Shown here: piece after piece, positions 1-25,900 of the stretch
How the letters are laid out: the number at the start of each line of letters is the position of its first letter
Numbering within the stretch: position 1 is the first letter of the stretch
Assembly (NCBI RefSeq): GCF_003369915.1
Contig: NC_046674.1
Span: 372,001 to 436,000 of the forward strand
Reading direction: 5' to 3'
From: Drosophila miranda
Taxonomy: Eukaryota; Arthropoda; Insecta; Diptera; Drosophilidae
DNA: 64,000 nt
Program-made: the position numbers and the translations under genes
Notes under the pieces: generated by a model
The model's input: only the letters and a program-made list of their open reading frames with translations
What the model was told of the DNA's origin: nothing
Database searches by the model: none

Positions 1-1162
1 CTCTGTGTTACGAAATAACTGAGCAAAATCATAATACTGTTTTGCAAGGGTACAAACAAAAATAAACACCATAACCTACCTAACCTACATATACTGTATA
101 CATACAAATATATACATATGTAAATTGTAAATGGTGTGCAAAATATATACATACATATATATAAGAAAGCAAACAACTCGATTTAGACCCGCTCACGTTT
201 TGGGGTTAATTGTGATGCCATTGTAGGCACGTTCCCCATTCCTCTCGTATATATATACCGTAACCGTACCCGTAACCGTACCCCTGCAGAACATTCACAT
301 AAATATCTGTAGTTAGAGTTGATTTTACGTGTGTGTGTGTGTGTGTCGAAAATAAAAGCAAGTTGACTCCCTCTCGAAAAAAAACCCCCGGAGAACCCTT
401 ACAGACAGAGACAGAACCCTTCTTTTTACGGATGAAAACCCAACCGCGTAGAAACTTGAGGAAATTGTAGAATCCACATGGAGTTTAATTTTCAGTTTTT
501 TGATTTGGCTGAGACTTAAGTTTGACTTTTAATTTGAATCTATTGTTTTTTTTTTTTTGGCGCGCCTGAACCGAGTGGAAACCAAATCTGCTAGCTTGAA
601 CTTGAACTCATCCAAAAAGATACACAACACCAAATGGAAGATTGAAGCCAACCCACGAGAACCGTGTGCAATTTTCGAATCATAAATAATATACAATAGT
701 CGTACTCACCCATATATAAATACATACATAGGTGAACACTGTACATACATGTATGTACATATACATATGCCATTTAGACACACTCGTAAAAGCTCAGCGT
801 GCGTTAAAGTACTGCCAAAAAGTACCCGAAAAGCAGGTAGTGTGTGGGCTCTATAAATATTTATAACTACTTACAAATGTTATTACCTGCTACAGCTAAA
901 ACTACAACTATTGTTATTACATTTACATTTGCATTTACCTTTAACATTTACATTTACATGGTTTTCCGTGTAATTTTTTGGTTCCTTGTCGGCTTCTTGT
1001 ATGCCCACGTCACAGAGTAACAACGTGACGCGCTTCAAGATAGCCGCACTCGTACCCGTACACGTACCCGTATCTGTACTCGTAATGATATGCAAGACTG
1101 AGAGAAACAACTCGAGTAGTTGTCTTTGCCCCTTATGACCTCTTACACACACCCACTCATGT

Positions 1163-1205
<43 letters not shown>

Positions 1206-2242
1206 TACAAACAGAGTACACAAAAGCCAAGTTTGTTTGTCGTTTTACAATTCCACCACCGAATCCAATCCAATTGAAAACCAAAAACCAAACCGAAAAC
1301 CAAACCAATCCAATCCACACAAAGCAGGCCAAATGCTTTCGTGCCTAAAACCTAGAACGCTTCAGCTTCGAGGCACTGCAGCAGGACAGGCAGAATAAGC
1401 CAACTATACTCTTGTATAAAGCGAACCCCCATACCTACGCCTTTTGCCATAGATGTAGTTATACTCGTACCTTAGCCCCCCTTCAATAGTAGTCAGAAAA
1501 GCCAAGCTACTTCACATCACAGCAACGAATCCATATGAATATTTGTGAGAGGTTTACGTACTACTTATTGCTTAAACTACCGTACCTTCTTCCTTCTTTA
1601 TTGCTACTGTATATACAAATAATCCCATCAACTATGTTTTTAATTAATTTTCATTTGATTTGATTTGATTTGGTTCCTCTTTTGTTTTGAATATCCCAAG
1701 CCAAAAAACGCTGTGAAAAGTTTCAAATGTTTCAATATTTTTGCATGCTGTATAAAGACCAGACCACCCAACCACCCAACCACCCAACCACCCAAAAAGC
1801 CCATCCAGAAACCGGTTTTCCCGTTGTATAAAGTGAAAACATTTTTGCACGCTATAAATTTTCCTTGGTTTCCATTTGCCGCAAATTCCTTGTTTTTCTT
1901 TGTGTGTTTGTTAAGTGTATTTGTTGTTTGACCAAAAAAAAAACAAAAACTCTTCCTTCTAGTTCTACAAATTCTCAAAGCTAATTTCTATCTCTCTCTC
2001 TCTGTCTATCTGTCTCCCTATGAATTTTTTTTAGTTGATCAAAATAAATTTATTATAAAAAAATACACAAAGCTTTAGTTCCTAGTCTTTTAGTGATTTA
2101 GTACAACATACTCGTAAATACTACTACTAAGTGCTCACTGTCAATTTTTTACTAATATAATAAACCTCTCAATCTCTTTTTGCTACCTTTCCCCCCGTAC
2201 ATATATCGAATCCGAATTGAATCGAATTGTGAATTTGAATAG
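1..2242 (+). other. Rdl: Rdl upstream intron sequence (no coding exon seen)
   Basis: AT-rich noncoding DNA that ends in the acceptor AG at 2241-2242 of the first Rdl exon in the window. It holds short tandem repeats: degenerate cgta-type repeats at 260-285 and 1047-1087, a (CA)n tract at 1166-1203 and a CCAACCAC-type repeat at 1763-1794. No second version of the following ligand-domain exon is visible here, so the alternative exon known from D. melanogaster must lie further upstream, outside the window. Confidence 0.75.
1166..1203. repeat. (CA)n microsatellite
   Basis: About 19 uninterrupted CA units in the Rdl upstream intron. Confidence 0.92.
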
Positions 2243-15611
<13,369 letters not shown>

Positions 15612-18600
15612 AGAGTGCCTCGTCGTCGTCGTCATCGTCGTCGTCGAACCATTCGCGTCGAGGGTGGTCCAGGACCCCATCGGATCGCCAGAAAGAGGAG
15701 TGAACAGCGCACGAGAGAGTCAAACTATGCATTGCGCTGAAAAACCACACAAAAAATAAGAAGAAAACGCAAAGAAAAAAAAAGAAACAGAAAACAAGCA
15801 AAAAAAAAATTAATTAAGAAGCGGAAAATAAACTAATTTTAACTAGGCGATATGAGGAGACGAAGGAATGCAACAAGTTTTTGTTTAATACTAATGAAAA
15901 AAAGGACACACACACACATATTACAAGGTCGAAAGCAAAGAATATTGTTAAATAGATTTACACAAAGAGAAAACATAAGGATAACATTAGCAGTAACAAG
16001 GCAAATGAAAAAATGAATATAAATGAATGAAGAATAATCAAAAGCAACAGGATTAGCAAATTGTAGTGAAAATTATATAACGAAAGGTATAAGCGAACAT
16101 GTTGAAAAGGATTAAAAAGCCATAAAAAAAATCACATATATAACGATCAAAAAATCATACGCAATATAGACATTAAAGGACATGTAAAGGGAAAGTGGAA
16201 TCGAATGGGTTCGAGAATGAGAGTGAGCAAGAGAATGAGAAAGCGAAAACTAATAAATACTACTATACTACAATACTAGCGCAGTCGAAAAGTTGATTTC
16301 AAAGACCACAAAGTTAAACAACACACAGTACATATGTATACATAATAGAGGAATTAACTGAAACTAACGTTATAGACCATACTAGAATGAATGATTTCCA
16401 TTATCTTTGCGGAGTTTTGAGCTTAAGTTTAAGAACCGAAACACCTTTTGCTTCCCACTTCAAAAGCAAAACACCCAGAGAGTCTTCCTCTAATTTAAGT
16501 CCCCCCAGCTTCAGAAGCACGCTCTCCGAATCGAACACATAGGAAAACCAGAACCAGAACCACAAATGAAACCAAACCAAAACTAAGCCCAAAATTTAGT
16601 AAATCGAAAGTTTGATTTCCCATTCAGTTGGTTTGATTGATTTGTTTATTCAGAACTGACTTAGCGCTTCCAAGTGAAATGGCCAAATTTATTAGAAATC
16701 AAAAAGTAAGGCGATGAACAAATTTCGATAATTGAGAATCAATTTAGCAAATCTTTTTGATTAAGTTAACTTTACATATAACACTCACACACACACAGAG
16801 ACAAACACACACACCCACACACACATAAAACCATTCGAATATAGTCTTCGAATAGGAAAGAAAGAGAGTTTTAATCATTTGCACACCAAAATAATAAATG
16901 GGAAAACCAAGAAATACCACGAATTACTTTGGAGCGCACCTTTTATAAACAAGCAAGCAAGAAAGCAAGCATCGTGGATAAGTCATACAAATAGTTAGTG
17001 AAATTGAAATAGCTAAATAATAATAATAATAGGAACGATAATGTTTCATTTTAGTTACACCAACAAATTTTTGATAACAACTTTAAACTAACGAACAAGC
17101 AAATTATTCAAATTGCACTCACTCAAACGCTCCACTCACTCACTCAGAAAAATGATGCTCCACACAAGAATCAAGAACTCAAAAACTTTTCGAAGACAAC
17201 TTTGCGGCACCATAAGAAATCAATATAAGGTCTAAGTGAAAATCCAATAAAAAAAAAATTTAAAAATACAAGTAAATTTAAAGGATATACAACATACAGA
17301 ATACTATACATAGAGCATAGAAATATGTACACAAGTAATGAATGAATGAAACTGCCTAAGAACATTAGTATATAGGTCAAACAAATAGTTGCTAAGAAAA
17401 ACAACAACAAACAACAGGGGTGGGAGGGGAGATACCCGTAAATTGATTTCCAATTTGTATATACCAATGTACTCGAACTCGTGTGAAGGAAAGAGGAGCA
17501 GGCTAAGTACTCGTAACATACTCATCAAAAGCAAAGTAGGAGCAAAACTTCGCAATTGAATAAAAACTTAGTTAATGTAATTAAATCTAGTTAAGCGATT
17601 AACTCGGATACGTTCAAGCAGTCAATAAAGCGATTAACATACAAAATGATACTTACGATGCACCGTCTTAAGTTAGCCTAATGAACATATACACACACAA
17701 AAATATATAAGTAAAGATGTATGAATTTTCGCTCAAGTTCCTCGATGAATCACAGAAACATAAGAACAAGAAACCAAAAGTTAAGTTAATTAACACATAA
17801 ATTAAAGGCAAGTGAGTTTAACTTTAAAACAAACAAAACAAAAAATGTGAAGAGCATACAAGAAACTAAAAAAAAAACTTTAGCACACCAGGAGAGAAGG
17901 AGAAGGAGGAGAAATATATAAATACGCGCAAGTGAATCATACCAAAATATCATCAATGAATTTTAATTTAGTGTTTATGATTAGTAAATGGATGAAGAGC
18001 AGGTCGTAAGGCTAAAGAATTTTGTACAGTTTAGCTAAACTTAATGTTAGGAATTAGGTATACACCATAATATGGTCAAAGTATGATAGTAACACTCCAA
18101 CACACACACACAAAAAAAAAATCAGACACACACAGACACACAGATCTATGTACATGTATATAGAGTATGGCATAAGTATACACAATTATATGAAATATAC
18201 ATACATATGTATATTTATGTATACAAAAATCGTATTTAGGCACCTACATACATATATGTAGCACGAGTTTTTTGATATGTAAACCCCTAATCCAAAAAAA
18301 AACCAAATAACTGTATATACGACAAAAAGTACTTATGAATGGAAACCAGCTATGGAACCCTAAACATTAACACTGTAGGATGAGGATCAGTATGAAAATA
18401 TAAATGGAGATGGAGATGACCCTTGAACCCACTTGAGGAATACCTAACCAAGAATTCAGCCAGACAACAGACAGAAGAGAGCCCAAGGAAAATTACTTTA
18501 TTAAAGATCTAGACAGACACAGACACACACACACACGCGTAATACACATACATGTTTATCCGAAAGAGAGAACGAGTCGAGAAATCGACTATTCGATACC

Positions 18601-20010
18601 CTTCAGCCATATCTGAGAAATCATCAGAGATTGCTTTTAGTCTGTCTGTTTCTCAATAATAACAATGGATAATCATACAGTTTACATATATTTCGAAAGC
18701 ATTTCCGAAAGCAGATCTACATATGTATGTATGTATCTATGGCTTATGGGTATCCGTATTCCCCGAAAATATCTAACTAAAGAATTAAATTGAGCAAATT
18801 AAAAGCCAGATGTTTAATGTTTGAAGTAATTAATTGATTAACTGGTTAACGTTTTTTAATGAGAAAAGGATTTGAAGCAGAACTGCAATTGATCTACCAT
18901 TCCCAAACCAAAGAATTCCCGAATAATTACAACATCCCCGACACTTGGAATCATAAAATCGGTGATAAATGAACATTAAAGAAAGAAACAGATAAATAAA
19001 TCCATATATATATAGAGAAAACACTCATATATTTTGTAGCTATACAAGTGTCAGAAATCAATTATGTTACGGAAAGACAGAAATCAAAATGTTTATAAAA
19101 GCGAGTCATATTGTAACGATATGATATGATATACAGACTATAATGCAAGCGAGTATCAGTACGAGTATCCCCTATATAAAACGTCGAATCAATTTTTGAT
19201 GAAAATGCAAAAAAATAAACAAAAACGAGAACAACAACAAATAGCTGCTCAACGGTTTCGGAGCGTATTTCCAAAGAACGTAAATTAATGAGAAAAACAA
19301 AAACCATTTTAGTTGTAACAATTGCAAGAGGCAAAAATAGTTGAGAAAAATTTTAAGGTACAACTAACTTAATGGCAAATTGATACGTTTAATTTTTCAT
19401 ATGGAATTTTTTACTCTACACTTAGTTTACGGATATAATTTGTGGGAAACCAAACCAGACAGAGATGATAACCAATTTAGTTGGCCATAGTCGGAACTTT
19501 TTTATGAAACATTATTCAATGATTATGAAAGACGTGGAGGTGAAGAGGAAGTTGAAGATGATGCATACGTACATATGTATATGTACCGTCGTAATCGTGT
19601 ATGCAAAAGCATTTAGGACAAAAAAGCAAAGACATCAAAAACGATGAACGATAAACGATGAACGATATGTAAAATGTTAAATTATACACACAATGAAAAT
19701 GTTTGAAGCATTTTTGGTGTCGCTGTTTAGACGGCGGCACCTACACCAACGTTTTATAAAGCAACCAACAAAAATATAAATAGATACCTAACCTATATAT
19801 ATATGAGAAAGGGATATATATATATGTACGTGACACGATGTAATAATTGCGTATGTATGATGTATATTTAATGATATATTATATATGTATATGATGGTCT
19901 CAAAAACAAACAAACATAAAAACAAAACGAGAAATTCTAAAGTATCTAGATAAGAAAATGAACAAGTTGAGAACCTTAGTGCTTAAGTTGAACCACACAT
20001 AGAACACACA

Positions 20011-20090
20011 GATACAGATAAAAGATACAAATACATGATACAGATAAAAGATACAGATACAAGATTCAGATAAAAGATACAGAAAAAGCT
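20011..20090 (+). repeat. Minisatellite of GATACAGATAAAA-type units in Rdl 3' UTR
   Basis: Three degenerate units of roughly 26-28 bp, each starting with gat(a/t)cagataaaagatac. Lies within the presumed Rdl 3' UTR. Confidence 0.7.
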
Positions 20091-21453
20091 AATGGAAACT
20101 GAAAGAGATACAATATACAGAATAGCTAACAGAACCCTGCATTCCTGCATAGTGCACCAGAAACTAAAACAAAATGGCATTTTTTAAATGAATTCCGAGT
20201 TAATGCAAGTGAATATTATTATGGAGAAATAGTCTATAGTCCACATAACAGGATAAACGGATTAAATTGCGATTGAGCCATGAGCCATGAGCCATAAATT
20301 GTTAGGCAACACTAGTGCAATGAAAATACTTTACCAACAGTGACACACACTGACACACATATACACTTATGGTTGTACGTTGCATAATTTATAATTTGTT
20401 GCATCATTATTATAAAGAATTACATTACTCTTAGAATCCCCGAATAAAAAGCACTCTCTGTTGACAGGCTTCACCTTTTGCTCAAGCAAAGTAAAACATG
20501 CGAACAAATTTGTTATTACATTTTAAGATTAGATACACCCCAGCTCCTTACACCAACACCCCTCCACTACCATCCCTCCACAACTACCCCGCAGACACTG
20601 GCTAATAAACAATATCTATGTGTATATGATTTGTCTGTCAATCAACCTCAAAGCTCTCAATTCTAATCATACGATACCATCGTCATGCAGCCAAAAGGTC
20701 GCTGTTTTAAGGAGTTCAACGAAATGTATCTATATAATTTTTGGTTTTATCCGTCCATCAAGAGTTCCTATCTGCAATAAATGAACATTTTTTATGATTA
20801 ACACTCAGCCAGCCTGCAAAAATTTTCCAATCTTCCTCCCTGCCTCCATCCCTTTCCTTCCCCACCCTTCCCTTCGCTACAAGTCTGCTCTGCTGTCAAT
20901 TATTTGTTATTACTATTACCCTGACCACCACCATCAGACCCAAAACATTTCGGTTTGCTCAACTCATCAAATACCAATCCACCCCTCCCACCACCACCGC
21001 ACCCCACACACACATACATAGCTACCATATACATATGTAACAGGAATATGTTTGAGAAGGAGAAATAATTTAAAACGTAATGCGTAAATGCGTATGTAAT
21101 GATTGATCACTGATCACAAATTTTGACTGTGTTAATTTCGTTATATAAAATGAATAAAACTAAATTTAAATTTAAAAAAAAATTAAAGCAAAACTGAAGT
21201 GAAATAAAAAATAAATAATTATCTATAGCATGAAAATAAAAACAAAAACCACTTAAAAATAAACACACACATGAAAATGAAACCAGAAAATAACAAGAGA
21301 TGAATGTTACCAGAAAGTAAATGATAAAAACAAAAAACCCAAGAATGGAACCTATATTATTAAGCTAAATACTAAAACTAAAAAAAAACACCCAAGTGGA
21401 CAAAATGCAAACCAAGAAGAAAAATATTATAATATTGCAATGAAGTGAATATA

Positions 21454-21459
21454 AATAAA
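21454..21459 (+). terminator. Rdl: Candidate distal poly(A) signal of Rdl
   Basis: AATAAA followed 15-25 nt later by an A-rich tract; the last plus-strand hexamer before the convergent gene. Inferred. Confidence 0.45.
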
Positions 21460-21502
21460 GATATGTAAAAAAAAAAATTACAAAAAAATCAATAGACATG
21501 TG

Positions 21503-22997
21503 TTTATTTATTTTTCAGATTCAAAGGATTTGAAAGCTTTAAAAGGGATTCAATTAAAACACATTTATTTTTCGCTTGCTTGAAAGTGGAAATTTGTTTA
21601 TTTTTGTTAGTGGTTCCAAACAGAGGGTTGTTTTGTTTAACTCAGGAATTACTTACAATACATTTTGCGGCATATTCAAGCCCATTTTTTGTTTTCTTTA
21701 CTTTAAACTGTGTTATGGTAATATCGTATCGTTGAATACATACATATGTGTGTATGTATGTGTATAAGAAGTCGTCATCCGATTGAGTTATGCATTGAGT
21801 ATTCGAGTATTCGCAAACAAAGTCTCTGATTGAGTAGGCATTTCACTAGATTCTCTTCAGTTTCACCAACAGTTTCTGGCTTCCAAAACATTAACTTAGT
21901 TCATTTCACTAGACACGGAAAACAATTTTAGCTAATAAGGCTATAGTTTTGCATACAATTGCAACAATATTTGGGGATCTGTTTCCTTTTTGGTTGTGCA
22001 GAACTCCTAGGACTACGAATACTATGTGTACGAGTAGTTGGATCAAACAGAACAACTGAATTGACTTGGTAGAACTCTTCTTGGCTGTTTGTGGTTTGGT
22101 TTTAATGCTGTTAACTTGGCTAATACAATACAATACGGTTCGGATCAAGCACAATGTTTATCGTAAGACTGCTAAAATACTGGACTTAGATATATATACA
22201 ATACATATTATTGCTCGATTAGTTGAGGATGCTGATATTCGAAGACCGTTTCTGTGTCTGAGTGCTACATAAACCCGTTTACAATATTTATATATATTCC
22301 ATACGTGTCTGAGAGTATAACACTTTACAAACTAGAATAATTAATTATATATTTATATAGTTTATATTTATATATATATAATGTATAACGTATGGTGGTT
22401 TCTTTTTATGTTTTTGTTAATGAAGGCCCAGTTGTTGTTTAACTATAACCCCGGAGGCAGTCAGAAGTATTTTTGAATGGATGTACACAATTTGAGCGCT
22501 GTACGTGATGCGAGGGGTGGTAAGAGGATCTTTAACTTCTATCGTACAGTATATATATATATATATACGGTATAAGTATATTTCATATGAGTTATCTGAA
22601 GACCTGCTGTTGTGTCGTTGTATGTGGCTCGAGAAACGTAAATAAACCAGCAACAAATTGGGTTTCTGTTGTGATTCTATTGGAATTTTGATGGATAGGC
22701 TGCCGACTTTGGTTTATTCCCGTTTCCCGATCGTTAAACTGCTAGATTGAAGTCCGTCTAAGTCTGTATCTGGATGTAGGTTGGTTGTGGGTGGTTGGTG
22801 TTTGGTTTTGTGTGTGAGCCTATTATGCATTCAAAGTGGCTGTGTCTGGAGGTGGTGTTCCGCTTGGATCCGCTCTACAACTGTCCGTCGCTATAGTCTA
22901 TATAGTATATATCATGCTCATGATCGTGTGCCTAAAAGAACAAGAGAAACAACATTGAAGTAGCCGACCAAGAGGAAGAGACCGGAGCGCCGACGAT
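21503..22997 (-). other. nwk: nwk 3' UTR / convergent intergenic DNA
   Basis: No coding signal. Several TTTATT sequences (AATAAA on the minus strand) occur at 21503, near 21566 and near 21598, so the nwk transcript probably ends close to 21,500, nearly abutting the Rdl end. (TA)n tracts are at about 22370 and 22547. Confidence 0.55.
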
Positions 22998-25900
22998 CTA
23001 AGCGTTGGACTCTTTCAGATTTTGCAAACGTGCCAATTGATTTGAGTCCAATTCCTCGGGTATGCTAGCTCGCCCGCCGACCACCTGCTTGGGCGCCTCA
23101 ATGTCCTCTTCGGCTGCGGCTCCGGCTGCTCCAGCTCCGGTTCCGGCTCCTGCTGCTGAAACGCCCTCGCAGTGACCCTGCTCCTGTTCATCGCCCGGCT
23201 GTCCGTTCACATCCAAATCGCTGGACTGTTCGCCTCCACCCCCACCGCCCCCACCTCCTCCGCCTGCGGTTCCAGCAAAGGCATCATCAAAGTTGGCATC
23301 AAAATTGGCCTCAAAGTTAGCCTCAAATCCAGTTCCATCTCCAGCCGAGTCGGTTTTTGACTTCTCGTTAAAAGGATCCTCGACCTCCTGCAGAATGGGG
23401 ACATTGTTGCCCGAGGCCGAGTCGGTGCCCTCCGAGAAGGACTGTTGGTCCTCTGGATCACAGGATGGATACTCGGTCAGTGTAATGCTTACCACCGGTC
23501 GCACTCTAGTGTTACCTTCTTTTGCAGCCGTCATTGACGACTGGGCCGCCTGGGATGGCGGCTGTTTCTGTGGCGATGGCGATACTTTGACCAATGGCTT
23601 TGGCGATATCTCTGGCTTTTTATCCGCCACCGGCTGTTCCTGCTTAGACTCGTCCTGCTTCTTCACATGCTGCTGCTGCTCTCTTTCGCTCTCTCCTACT
23701 GGTGGGAAAGATTTATCGGCACCGTCTTCAACCATGGGGGTTGCAGCGGTAACAATTATTTGTGCCATACCTAAGTTCAACGTGTTCGCTGTGGCGCCAC
23801 CAGCGCCAGGCTCTGATTTGCCAGCAGCCTTTTGCAGCTGCGGCGGCGGCAAAGATGGCGGTGGCTGCCCATCGTCACTGAGATCGTCCTAGAACACACA
23901 ACAGAATAAACATTTTAGTATGGCCGCGCTATATTTCGATCAGATTGGATGGGTAAATGGTTTAATGGATAGTTTACCTCCATGCCAGGCTCTTGGATGA
24001 GTACTGAGTAGGCGTTAGAAAAAAATGACAAAATATATTGATTGCTTAGTCAAGATTCGTATTTCTGGTTTAATCAATCTTATTTCTTGATAAAAAATAT
24101 GTATGTATATATATATGGTATATATATATGTATATATATATATATATGGAGCGGTGAGAGATATACATAGAAATCAATCAGTTAAGAATCATTTCAAGGC
24201 AGTCTTGGAACAAGAACTATCTAGATACACGACAAGGAAATGACAAAAAGGAAACTAAGTAAACTAATTAGCAATAGAAAAGCAATAATCGTATACGTAC
24301 GATATATAGAAGAAGGGTAAATTTGTATATTCAATATATACTCGGGGGGAATTTTTTTTTTTTTGTTTTGTTTCGGGGGCACACAAACATGCGGGAAGGT
24401 GATAAGAAAACTAGGTTATCAGTTTTGTTTATATACATAAGAAGGTTGTCACAGGTCTTATAGCTTACAGATATTATTTTTGGGCTGATATTTAAGTACA
24501 AATTTACGCGGAAAACCTCAAGGAGTACACGAGAATATAGAAGCTACCAAGTGGGGAAAAATTTCAAGAGATTTCTTTTACATGCTCTCAAAAACAATGG
24601 AAAAGGTAAAGATTTCCCCTACATTAAATTCAAGATACTGAATGAAGAGATATTGTAGTAAGAGAAACGTTTTTGGGTAGTAGAGATATATATGTAGATA
24701 TGTTGTTAAAAGAGCATAATCGTTAAATTACCCTTCTTGGCAGTGGTTTGGCTTTGGTTCTGGCCTTAAATGACACAAAGACACGCAATTACACGGAGAG
24801 AAATAACAACCGATGCAGAAAACACACAGCAATGAAAAAAAACACAAATGTGATAATTATTGAAATCAATCGTAAGCTTTCTATAAAAAATCAGTGCCAC
24901 ACACACTCAAAAATATATTGATAATAGATTATAAAAAAAAAGAGAAGCTGCAAAAAGAAATAAATCGACAATTGTAATCGATAACAGGACAAGAAACATC
25001 GATACACTGACACGACACACGTTGGATAAGCAGAGCAGCCTAAGAAGAGTAGAGAGAACACTGTAAAAAATCGTAGGGTATAATAATTCTTCGGATGGCT
25101 TTCGTCCGGGAACTGGCTGGGGAGACACGTTTTGTTTTTCAATTTTTGAAGACAGAGGCACATTAACGAAGAGTGTAGAGAGTGGAGAGTAGTTACAGTA
25201 ATTGTGGTGGTGGTTGGGTGGATGGTTATTTGGTTTATGTTGTGATAGTATTAGTAGTAGTATTAGTATTTAGACGAGCTGCAGTTTTGGAGAGGAGATT
25301 AAGTTTTACCTCTAGAGAATATAGAAGCAGGTATAACAGTACTTTTCGATAGGTATTCTTTTTTTTTTTGTTTATCGGTGGAAAATGGAAAATTATACAA
25401 TTGCTTTTGGTACTAAAGGAATCGGAGATCGAGTGATAGATATACATATTTATATAGATATAGAAATAGATAAAGACAGAGGTGAAACCAAAGAGTAGGT
25501 GCTGACGGGGGGGCAGTACTGGTATGTGGACATTTACCTGGCGGAGGCATACTCGGAACAGCCGCACCGTTGGGTATATAGCCGCTATCTTCATCTGAAA
25601 AACCATTCACTTGAGTCTAAAGATCAGCAATCCACTTCCATTCACTCACCTGCCGTATCCTGCGAGCCGAACATATCCTCTGTAAGCTCCAATTCCAGCT
25701 CGTGGGCATACTCTGGGGGTAGTGCTGGTGCCGGGGGCAGGGCAAAGTTCGGGGCTGCCATTGGGGGTGGTGATTCGTCGCCGCCCTCGCTCAGCGGTTC
25801 GCCCATTTCGTCGCACTCCTCGACGACCAGGGAAGGGAAGTTGCCAAACTTTCCATCTAGCTCGCCCTCCCACCAGCCATCGTCGACGCCGTGGGCCGTC

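Larger units (their letters stand above)
15612..21480 (+). other. Rdl: Rdl 3' UTR (long, multiple poly(A) signals)
   Basis: AT-rich, no coding sequence, many AATAAA hexamers. The most distal convincing one is at 21454-21459, just before an A-rich run, and is only about 45 bp from the opposite-strand signal assigned to nwk. An extended 3' UTR is typical of neuronal fly genes; the real end points are inferred. It includes a degenerate ~26-28 bp minisatellite at 20011-20090 and scattered TA and CA microsatellites. Confidence 0.6.

Noticed and set aside
883..1332. 149-codon minus-strand ORF across the CA repeat
   Set aside because: Composition comes from the dinucleotide repeat (Cys-Val run); no homology or splice context.
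24907..25161. Possible extra nwk exon ([16 protein letters not shown] frame)
   Set aside because: Has a good acceptor-like tract, but the phase from the upstream exon leads to a stop, and no donor keeps the frame.
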